A stretch of DNA of 32,623 nt from Rhodospirillaceae bacterium (lineage in GTDB: Bacteria; Pseudomonadota; Alphaproteobacteria; Rhodospirillales; Rhodospirillaceae): the NCBI GenBank assembly GCA_019752235.1, contig JAIEMI010000241.1:1-32623 (forward strand), written 5' to 3'. Below, piece after piece: positions 14,805 to 20,365 of the stretch (positions are counted from its first letter, which is position 1; the number at the start of each line of letters is the position of its first letter). The translations under genes and the position numbers were made by a program. Under the pieces are notes generated by a model, which saw only the letters and a program-made list of their open reading frames with translations, was not told where the DNA came from and ran no database searches.

Positions 14805-15971
14805 TTAGCGCGTCTTGCTGTCGCGGCCGGCTTCGGCGGTCTGGCCCTCAACCTGAACGGTGAACGCCGGCACGCCTTCAATGCGATAGGCCGTCGAGAT
14901 ATGCGTGTTCTGACCGTTTTCGTCGGGGTAGGCGTCGGCGAGACGTTTCAGCGTATGATACATACCGATGAAATCGATACCGGCGCAGCATTCGAGCGCG
15001 ATGCCGCCGTTGGCGACACCCCAGTACGGATCGTCGTAGGGCTGATAGCCGCCGATGAAGCCGTCGATGTTGCCGTTGGGCAGCAGCTTCAGACGGAAGC
15101 GCGCGTCCTTGAAGCGGAACTCCTGCACGTAATAAGGGTCCGCGACCATGTTGAACCTGAAGGGCTCGGTCGTCGTGACCTCGCCATTCTTCAAATAACC
15201 CTTGGCTTCGCTGTGCGAGCGCGGGTTGGGGTCGATGCGGTAGGTCATGTCGGCGCGCGTCTGCGACAGTGCGTCCCACTTGGTCGCTTCGAGTGCGCGG
15301 TCGAAGATCACGTTGACGGGGCCGTCTTTCGTCAGGTCTTCACCGACGATGGTGACCAGCCACGCGGGTTGGGTGAGGCGGATGGTGTCCCACTGGTACT
15401 CGCCGCCCTGCAGCGGACGGTTGGGATAATAGGCGCGCATGCCGGTGTGGCAGCCCATGGCGCGGAAGAATTCGTTGTCGATGCCCTTTTCGCCGGTTTG
15501 CGGCTCGATGAAGGATTTCGGGCCTTCCTTGCCGTCCAGATTGAAGCCGAAGGACTTGTCGGCGGTGACGGTGAACATCACCGGATCGGGCGCGGCCAGC
15601 GGATTGGCGTAAGCATTCACGGGTTTGCCGTCGATACGGGCGCGATTGATGATGATCTCGCCGGCTTCATCGCCACCCGTGGTGCCGACGAACTTCTCGA
15701 ACATGCGCAGCTCTTCTTTGGGCTCCAGGTTCATCTGGCGGAGCGCGTGCTTATAAATGCCGTCGATGCTCGGGTTACGGCCGGGGCAGTCGTCATCTTG
15801 GGAGAAGATGGCGGGGGTGAACCAGCTCACCACGAAGCTCTTGGTCTGAGCGGCCTCGGCGCTTTGCAGGTTCGCCGTCGAAAAAGCCAAACCGGCCAAA
15901 GCCATAGCTAAGCCGCGCCCGTGGAAAATGGGACGATTCATTGCGCCACCCAATAAGTTAAGTACGTTCAT
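14805..15971 (-). CDS. Secreted protein of unknown function heading the DUF1592/DUF1552 operon
   Basis: The ATG at 15969-15971 follows GGAGGCAAGAAAGACAT; a second ATG at 15939-15941 and a GTG at 15992 are alternatives. The product (388 residues) has a signal peptide ending at SAEAA. The mature part contains no domain I recognise. Visible features are SQDDDCPGRNPS near the start, MGCHTGMRAYYPNRPLQGG in the middle (one Cys-His pair, not CxxCH), DPNPRSHSEAKGYLKNG, and a late ECCAGIDF. It is rich in Asp, Gly and aromatic residues, as in soluble periplasmic binding or hydrolytic proteins. It is 38 bases upstream of the DUF1592 gene and is the promoter-proximal gene of the operon. Confidence 0.72.
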   Translation of the reverse strand: MNVLNLLGGAMNRPIFHGRGLAMALAGLAFSTANLQSAEAAQTKSFVVSWFTPAIFSQDDDCPGRNPSIDGIYKHALRQMNLEPKEELRMFEKFVGTTGGDEAGEIIINRARIDGKPVNAYANPLAAPDPVMFTVTADKSFGFNLDGKEGPKSFIEPQTGEKGIDNEFFRAMGCHTGMRAYYPNRPLQGGEYQWDTIRLTQPAWLVTIVGEDLTKDGPVNVIFDRALEATKWDALSQTRADMTYRIDPNPRSHSEAKGYLKNGEVTTTEPFRFNMVADPYYVQEFRFKDARFRLKLLPNGNIDGFIGGYQPYDDPYWGVANGGIALECCAGIDFIGMYHTLKRLADAYPDENGQNTHISTAYRIEGVPAFTVQVEGQTAEAGRDSKTR

Positions 15972-16034
15972 ATGTCTTTCTTGCCTCCACACAAGAAAGC
16001 GCCTCCCGGCGTCCGGCGGAGCCTTACCTAGACG

Positions 16035-16062
16035 TGAGTCCCTTGATTAGACAAGAGACTCA
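16035..16062. repeat. Inverted repeat, candidate operator or hairpin
   Basis: TGAGTC (16035-16040) pairs with GACTCA (16057-16062) and CTTG (16042-16045) with CAAG (16052-16055), with one mismatch between the two blocks and a six-base centre ATTAGA. It sits 64 bases upstream of the start of the first gene of the minus-strand operon, in the right place for a regulator site. Confidence 0.4.
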
Positions 16063-16252
16063 TCAGGCGAATTTAACACCCGGTACCCTGTTTCACAAGA
16101 AACCGGGCGGCGCATCTCCAAGCTGTAATCCGATTCTTCAATCACTTCAGATAGAAGGGCGGTCTTTACGTCAACAATCACACGGTCGCGTTCGTGTACC
16201 GTGGGGTAGGCCAAGATTACTTGACCACGCGTTTGTGAAGGCCAAAAAAAGA

Positions 16253-16328
16253 GCAACAATTTGTAACGGGTACCGTGTCCGCGGCGTGGGCGAGGCTGCG
16301 CGCGGGAAAATGGCAACAGTTTGTAACG
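16253..16328. repeat. Two near-identical 16-base sites exactly 60 bases apart
   Basis: GCAACAATTTGTAACG (16253-16268) and GCAACAGTTTGTAACG (16313-16328) match at 15 of 16 positions. Their centres are 60 bases apart, in the middle of the divergent control region. The first contains the small dyad ACAATTTGT. The repetition at a fixed spacing suggests paired binding of one regulator. Confidence 0.45.
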
Positions 16329-16468
16329 CGTGCCTGCAAATACGCGCGTTGTGTGCTTTGCACACGCTTTCGTTCATGAGCGTGAAACCGTTTCATTTAT
16401 CGACACCTTGAAAAATCGTATTTAGTATAAGCGCTACGCGTTTTCGCGATCGACCCGGGAGGGAGCGA

Positions 16469-16519
16469 CGCCGATCCTCGGCGCCGAATTGTCGGACGAT
16501 CACTGCGCGATGATTGTCC
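16469..16519 (+). promoter_or_regulatory. Two hairpins in the leader of the E1/cytochrome operon
   Basis: CGCCGA-TCC-TCGGCG (16469-16483) is a perfect six-pair stem. GGACGATCA (16494-16502) pairs with TGATTGTCC (16511-16519) over nine positions with one wobble. Both lie between the presumed promoter and the ribosome binding site of E1 alpha. They may stabilise the message or serve post-transcriptional control. No known riboswitch class was recognised. Confidence 0.3.
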
Positions 16520-16607
16520 CAGCACCAGACCGAGCTGATTGCATAACTCGACACGACGCTGAGATCGCTTCTGCGACTGCCAACGCCACATAAGGAGGGC
16601 CTCTCTA

Positions 16608-17819
16608 ATGGCAAGTGAACTTTCTTCGGAAAATCAGACTGATTCGCCAGTGACGGCTGAATCCCCCGCGGCGCCCCGCAAGGGTTTGCGTCGTCGTTCT
16701 TTCATGCAGGCCCTCGGCGGCGTCGCCGGCGGTGTGGCGGTGATGGCCGGCGCGACGCGCGCTAAAGCCGGCAACAGCTGGGACAGCGCGACCGACCTGT
16801 CCGACGAAAAGCTGATGGAGATGTACACCAAGATGCTGAAGTCCCGTTGGTGGGAAGAAGGCATGAAGGACGTGTTCCTGAAGGGCGACGACAAGATGTA
16901 CGGCGTTTGCCATTTGTACATCGGTGAAGAAGCCGTCGCCGGCGGCTGCATCGGCGCGCTGAACGACGACGACTACATCGTCAGCCACCACCGCGGTCAC
17001 GGCCATCTGATCAACAAGGGCGGCGATCTCGATAAGATGTCGGCCGAAATGTTCTTCCGCGAAGGCGGCTACAACAAGGGCTTCGGCGGCTCCATGCACA
17101 TCACCGATGTCAGCAAGGGCATCCTGGGCATGAACGGCATCGTCGGTGTCTCGCACATCCTCGGCGCCGGCGCCGCTTACGGCATCAAAGTCCGCGGCGG
17201 CAAGCAAGTCGCCGTATCCTTCGGCGGTGACGGTTCGGTCAACAACGGCTGGTTCTACGGCGCGCTGCGCAACGCGGCGCTCTACAAGCTGCCGTTCATC
17301 TCGGTCATCGAGAACAACGGTTTCCAGGTCGCGATCCCGACCACGGAAACCATCTCGGTGCGCGACCTGTCGCAGATCGGCAAGGGTCTCGATATCCCGA
17401 GCTACACCGTCGACGGCCAGGATATCTTCGCCGTGTACGCCGTCATGAAGCGTGCGGTGGACCGCGCGCGCAATGGCGAAGGCCCGACCCTGATCGAAGC
17501 CAAGACGCACCGCTTCTACGACCACGCCGGTATGGCGCGCGCGAAGATCGGTACGTTGGGCGCCTTTGGTCTGCCCTATCGTTCGGACCGCGACGTGCAC
17601 GCCTGGATCGCCAACGATCCGCTGCCGAAGTTCAAGAACGCGCTGATCAATCTCGGCTTGCTGGATGAAAAGAAGGCGGCCGCGTTGGAAGCGGATGTGA
17701 AGAAGCAGGTGCAGGCTTCGATCGAGTTCGCGCGTAAGAGCCCGATGCCGAAGCAGGAGATCGGACTCAGCAACGTCTTCGCTCAGGGCACCGTGTCCCC
17801 GAGCCAGTTGCACGCCTGA
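16608..17819 (+). CDS. TPP-dependent dehydrogenase E1 alpha subunit with Tat signal peptide
   Basis: This 403-residue protein starts at an ATG with AAGGAGG upstream. Residues 28-34 read RRRSFMQ, then a hydrophobic stretch to TRAKA (about 54): a clear Tat signal, foreign to normal E1 alpha proteins. The rest (about 350 residues) is an E1 alpha of the pyruvate/acetoin dehydrogenase type: HRGHGH (128-133), GFGGSMHITD, GDG (207-209) followed after 26 residues by NN (236-237) for Mg-TPP, and HRFYDHAG for the active-site loop. Relatives decarboxylate 2-oxoacids or cleave acetoin and pass the acyl unit to a lipoyl E2. No E2 or E3 follows here. I infer a periplasmic enzyme with another electron acceptor, probably the cytochromes at 19238 and 19691. 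The substrate is unknown. Confidence 0.92.
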   Translation: MASELSSENQTDSPVTAESPAAPRKGLRRRSFMQALGGVAGGVAVMAGATRAKAGNSWDSATDLSDEKLMEMYTKMLKSRWWEEGMKDVFLKGDDKMYGVCHLYIGEEAVAGGCIGALNDDDYIVSHHRGHGHLINKGGDLDKMSAEMFFREGGYNKGFGGSMHITDVSKGILGMNGIVGVSHILGAGAAYGIKVRGGKQVAVSFGGDGSVNNGWFYGALRNAALYKLPFISVIENNGFQVAIPTTETISVRDLSQIGKGLDIPSYTVDGQDIFAVYAVMKRAVDRARNGEGPTLIEAKTHRFYDHAGMARAKIGTLGAFGLPYRSDRDVHAWIANDPLPKFKNALINLGLLDEKKAAALEADVKKQVQASIEFARKSPMPKQEIGLSNVFAQGTVSPSQLHA

Positions 17820-17861
17820 TCCGTCCTTGCATCGATTAGCCCTCTAAAGGAGCTCAAAACA

Positions 17862-18836
17862 ATGGCCGTTAAACCTGGCAATTACGCCATCCTGGAAGGC
17901 ATCCAGGCTGAAATGAAGACCAACAAGGATCTGACCATTTTCTGGCAGAACCGCCCGACGGCGGTGAGCCCGATGGGGAAGGTCATCGATCTCGGCAAGG
18001 AATTCGGCAATGCCCGCATTCCGCAGTACACCGCGATCGACGAGGAGTGGTACATCGGTGCTTGCGCCGGCATGGCGCTGACGGGTGTTCCGTCGATCGC
18101 TCATACGCCGTACATGTGCACCACGCGCGCGTTCGATCTGGTCTTCAACCAGATCGGCAAGCTGCGTCACATGACCGGTGGTCAGGCTTCCATGCCGATG
18201 GTGATTTGGCAGGACGGTGCGGGGCGTCAGCCCGGCATGGCCGGCCAGCACGCCGACGCCGGTCAGGAATCGCTCTATGCCGCGATTCCCGGCATCAAGG
18301 TTGTGATCCCGTCCAACCCCTACGACGCCAAGGGCCTGATGATCGCCGCCATCCGCGATCCGGACCCGGTCATCTTCTGGCACTACGGTCAGATCAACGC
18401 CGTTCAGACCGATGTTCCGGATGAAGCGTATGAAGTCAAAATCGGCGAAGCCAAGCTCGTTCAGGAAGGCACCGATATCACCATCGTCGGCTACGGTCCG
18501 GCCATGGTCGAAATCAACAAAGCCATTCCGGGCCTGAAGGCCGCGGGCATCAATGCGGAAATCATCGATCCGCGTTCGTTGAAGCCGCTGCCGATCGAAG
18601 CCATCGCGGCTTCGGCCAAGAAGACGGGCAAGCTGCTGGCGGTCGACCACGGTCACGAAACGCTCTGCGGCGTGACCGAAATCATCGCGCGCTGCGCCAT
18701 GATGGGCGCGGGCAACAAGTTCCATCGTCTGGCGTTCCCCGACGCTCCGCCGCCGGGCAACAAGGAGATGATCGGCTGGATGACTCCGGACGCTCCGAAG
18801 ATCGTGGCTGCCGCAAAGAAAATGATGACGGCTTAA
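17862..18836 (+). CDS. TPP-dependent dehydrogenase E1 beta subunit
   Basis: A 324-residue E1 beta of normal length, 42 bases after E1 alpha and with AAGGAG before its ATG. It keeps Glu61 (in IDEEWYIGACAG), which aligns with the glutamate that activates the TPP aminopyrimidine ring. It also keeps the AGQHADAGQESLY and GIKVVIPSNPYDAKGL segments of the interface, and the C-terminal transketolase domain ending DPRSLKPLPIEAI and VDHGHETLCG. It has no signal peptide or membrane segment. E1 enzymes are alpha2beta2, with TPP bound between the subunits. If alpha leaves by Tat, beta must either travel with it as a folded complex, as known for Tat-exported hydrogenases, or the enzyme stays inside. Confidence 0.92.
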   Translation: MAVKPGNYAILEGIQAEMKTNKDLTIFWQNRPTAVSPMGKVIDLGKEFGNARIPQYTAIDEEWYIGACAGMALTGVPSIAHTPYMCTTRAFDLVFNQIGKLRHMTGGQASMPMVIWQDGAGRQPGMAGQHADAGQESLYAAIPGIKVVIPSNPYDAKGLMIAAIRDPDPVIFWHYGQINAVQTDVPDEAYEVKIGEAKLVQEGTDITIVGYGPAMVEINKAIPGLKAAGINAEIIDPRSLKPLPIEAIAASAKKTGKLLAVDHGHETLCGVTEIIARCAMMGAGNKFHRLAFPDAPPPGNKEMIGWMTPDAPKIVAAAKKMMTA

Positions 18837-18854
18837 GACGGCAAGGATATGGAA

Positions 18855-18888
18855 GGGGGGTGGGGCGCAAGCTCCACCCTTCTTTATT
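18855..18888 (+). terminator. Rho-independent terminator or attenuator after E1 beta
   Basis: GGGTGGGGC (18858-18866) pairs with GCTCCACCC (18871-18879), with one wobble, around a GCAA tetraloop of the stable GNRA type, followed by TTCTTTATT. It should end most transcripts after E1 beta and leave lower expression of the genes after it, unless they have their own promoter. Confidence 0.75.
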
Positions 18889-18908
18889 CCGGCCGGAGTG
18901 GTATTTAA

Positions 18909-19202
18909 GTGACGGATCAGGCTGCCGAAGACGCTCCCTTTCTGTGCGAGAGCTGCGGCGGGCCGACCTCCAAAAAGGTGGCTCAAGTGACGCTCTGGAG
19001 CGGTGACCAGCTGGTTCTGGTCGAGGATGTTCCGGTACACATTTGTGACAAATGCCAGGAGCAGTATTACGACGAACACACCGGAGAGGCCGTACTCCAG
19101 CTCGCGAGCGGCGGCTTTCCACAGGAATACAAGGTGCGCGATATCACCGTGCCGGTTTTTAGACTGCCGGACGGCGTGATTACGCCACAATCTGAAGATT
19201 AA
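18909..19202 (+). CDS. YgiT-type zinc-finger protein
   Basis: A 97-residue protein starts at GTG 18909, with GGAG ten bases before it. Two Cys pairs, CESC (about 13-16) and CDKC (about 48-51), would bind one zinc. The intervening DVPVHICDKCQEQYYDEHTGEAV matches the YgiT/MqsA N-terminal zinc domain. The helix-turn-helix half of MqsA-type antitoxins is absent, and there is no toxin gene nearby. The C-terminal segment YKVRDITVPVFRLP is of unknown role. It has no signal peptide, so it is cytoplasmic, while its neighbours on one side are secreted haem proteins. Its place between E1 beta and the cytochromes could mean an accessory or regulatory role, which is inference. Confidence 0.8.
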   Translation: MTDQAAEDAPFLCESCGGPTSKKVAQVTLWSGDQLVLVEDVPVHICDKCQEQYYDEHTGEAVLQLASGGFPQEYKVRDITVPVFRLPDGVITPQSED

Positions 19203-19237
19203 ATCGAACTTCGCGCTGTATTTGGAAAGGTGCTGAA

Positions 19238-19648
19238 ATGATCAAGACAATGACTGCCCGTGTTGCCGCCGTCGCCGGTATGTTGGCTTTGAGCGCCATG
19301 GGTATGAGCGCCCCGGTCTCGGCGCAGGAAGAATTCGACGTTAATAAGGTGTTCTGGTGCGACGCCGGAACAAAGACCGGCGAACAGACCGAAGCGGAAT
19401 GCATCGCGTCGCGCGAAGCCATTCTCGGTCAGTGCACCGTCTGCCACGCCATCACGCCGATCGTGAAGGCGCAGAAAGACAAGAAGGGCTGGGTTGCCTT
19501 CATGCAGACCCACAAGACTCGCACGCCCGACATCGCGGATGACGTTTATAGCGGCATGACCACATTCCTCCAGGGCCACTATAACCCGCAGAACCCGGTG
19601 CCGAAGCTGCCGCCGGAACTCGACGCGCTCGGCGTGCCGCCGGCGTAA
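19238..19648 (+). CDS. Secreted small c-type cytochrome, copy 1
   Basis: This 136-residue protein has a Sec signal peptide (1-29, cleavage at VSA) and one haem-c motif, CTVCH (66-70). Two more cysteines lie before it, Cys41 (VFWC) and Cys55 (AEC), then SREAIL. After the motif the only residues shared with copy 2 that could be the sixth haem ligand include His92 (QTHK), 22 residues after His70. The C-terminal HYNPQNPVPKLPPEL matches the FNPKLEPPEVPPEL of copy 2. The layout is unlike ordinary class I cytochromes with an MP-type ligand loop. GGAAAGG precedes the ATG. It is probably a periplasmic electron carrier for the E1 enzyme encoded upstream (inference). Confidence 0.85.
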   Translation: MIKTMTARVAAVAGMLALSAMGMSAPVSAQEEFDVNKVFWCDAGTKTGEQTEAECIASREAILGQCTVCHAITPIVKAQKDKKGWVAFMQTHKTRTPDIADDVYSGMTTFLQGHYNPQNPVPKLPPELDALGVPPA

Positions 19649-19690
19649 CCGGACCGGAACCAAAGCGTCTAAACTTAAGGAAGATCAGGT

Positions 19691-20089
19691 ATGGCTAGAA
19701 TGTTTTCGTTAAAGGTCACGGGCGTGCTTGCCGCCGCCGCTTTCATATTCCTCGTATTCCCCACGGCGCCGGCCAAGGCGCAGGACTTGGATATGAAGCA
19801 GATCTTCCGCTGTCAGGCTAAGGACAAGGCCGGTATCGCGCATTGCGATAAGTCGCGCGAAGTCATCCTCAACAACTGCACGACCTGCCATGTGTTCGTG
19901 GCCATCGTCGTGCAGCAGTTTGACAAAGCCGGCTGGGACGGCCTGTTCGACCGTCACAAGGGCCGCGCCGCGCAGTTGAACGACGCGCAGCTTGAAGACA
20001 TCAAGTCCTATTTGGTGGCCAACTTCAATCCGAAGCTGGAACCGCCGGAAGTGCCGCCCGAGCTCCTGAAAGAGTGGACGGCTTACTAA
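19691..20089 (+). CDS. Secreted small c-type cytochrome, copy 2
   Basis: This 132-residue paralogue of the preceding gene has a signal peptide (1-30, cleavage at AKA), Cys41 (IFRC) and Cys52 (AHC), SREVIL, then CTTCH (63-67). There is no methionine at all after the haem motif, so Met ligation is excluded. His89 (DRHKG) lies 22 residues after the haem His67, the same spacing as in copy 1, and is the best candidate for a bis-His haem. The C-terminal part is NFNPKLEPPEVPPELLKEW. AAGGAAG precedes the ATG, 42 bases after copy 1. The two together could form a relay or a pair bound to each half of the E1 tetramer; this is inference. Confidence 0.85.
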   Translation: MARMFSLKVTGVLAAAAFIFLVFPTAPAKAQDLDMKQIFRCQAKDKAGIAHCDKSREVILNNCTTCHVFVAIVVQQFDKAGWDGLFDRHKGRAAQLNDAQLEDIKSYLVANFNPKLEPPEVPPELLKEWTAY

Positions 20090-20117
20090 AGGCGTTTTGC
20101 CGCATCCGCGAACTCCA

Positions 20118-20252
20118 TTGTCATCCCGGACAAGCCGCGCCTGAGCGCGGCGAAGGCAAGGCGCGATCCGGGATCCATCACGCAAAAAACTCCGGCCATC
20201 GGCATTTTGTACGATGGATCCCGGCTCTCGCTCCGCTCGGCCGGGATGACAA
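20118..20252. repeat. 135-base intergenic palindromic repeat, family member 1
   Basis: The ends are a perfect 12-base inverted repeat, TTGTCATCCCGG (20118-20129) and CCGGGATGACAA (20241-20252). Inside is a second perfect one, CCGGGATCCATC (20168-20179) and GATGGATCCCGG (20213-20224). This nested design is shared with the element at 30097-30234 and is typical of non-coding intergenic repeats in alphaproteobacteria. It follows the last cytochrome gene and may end or stabilise its message. Confidence 0.8.
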
Positions 20253-20266
20253 GGGGGCCCAACCGA

Positions 20267-20284
20267 TTCCCGCTTTCGCGGGAA
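20267..20284 (+). repeat. Short hairpin of the TTCCCGC type
   Basis: TTCCCGC (20267-20273) and GCGGGAA (20278-20284) form a perfect seven-pair stem with a TTTC loop, 14 bases after the larger repeat. It looks like the end of another common intergenic repeat. There is no T-run, so terminator function is uncertain. Confidence 0.5.
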
Positions 20285-20294
20285 AGACACTGTG

Positions 20295-20300
20295 TATAAT
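20295..20300 (+). promoter_or_regulatory. Consensus -10 box upstream of the MBOAT gene
   Basis: TATAAT is a perfect -10 hexamer about 65 bases before the acyltransferase start. No good -35 box lies at the right distance; the nearest is CTTTCG at 20273-20278. It may be a weak or activator-dependent promoter for the two-gene operon. Confidence 0.35.
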
Positions 20301-20365
20301 GGTCAAGCAAACAAGCACTTTGATCTAGGTCGCGGGCTGGGGGAAGCGCGGTATGTCGCGCCATC

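Larger units (their letters stand above)
15972..16607. promoter_or_regulatory. Divergent control region of two exported-redox operons
   Basis: These 636 bases lie between the start of the DUF1592/DUF1552 operon (minus) and the E1/cytochrome operon (plus). No convincing gene lies inside. It is more AT-rich than its neighbours in the middle and carries several symmetric or repeated sites listed separately. In addition CACGGT (16181-16186) and ACCGTG (16198-16203) form an inverted repeat with an 11-base spacer. GTGTGC-TTT-GCACAC (16351-16365) is a perfect 15-base dyad. A TATAAG box near 16425 could be the -10 element for the plus-strand operon, which would leave a leader of about 175 bases, but no good -35 box was found. 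No TPP-riboswitch motif was seen. Confidence 0.55.

Noticed and set aside
16034-16411. A 125-codon open frame inside the divergent control region
   Set aside because: No ribosome binding site, no recognisable sequence, and it crosses several inverted repeats that look regulatory.
16430-16600. A TPP riboswitch in the leader of the E1 operon
   Set aside because: The conserved thi-box bases (CUGAGA and the ACCUGA-type core) are not present; only simple hairpins were found.
18909-19202. A toxin-antitoxin module based on the YgiT-type protein
   Set aside because: No partner toxin gene is adjacent and the protein lacks the DNA-binding half of MqsA-type antitoxins.
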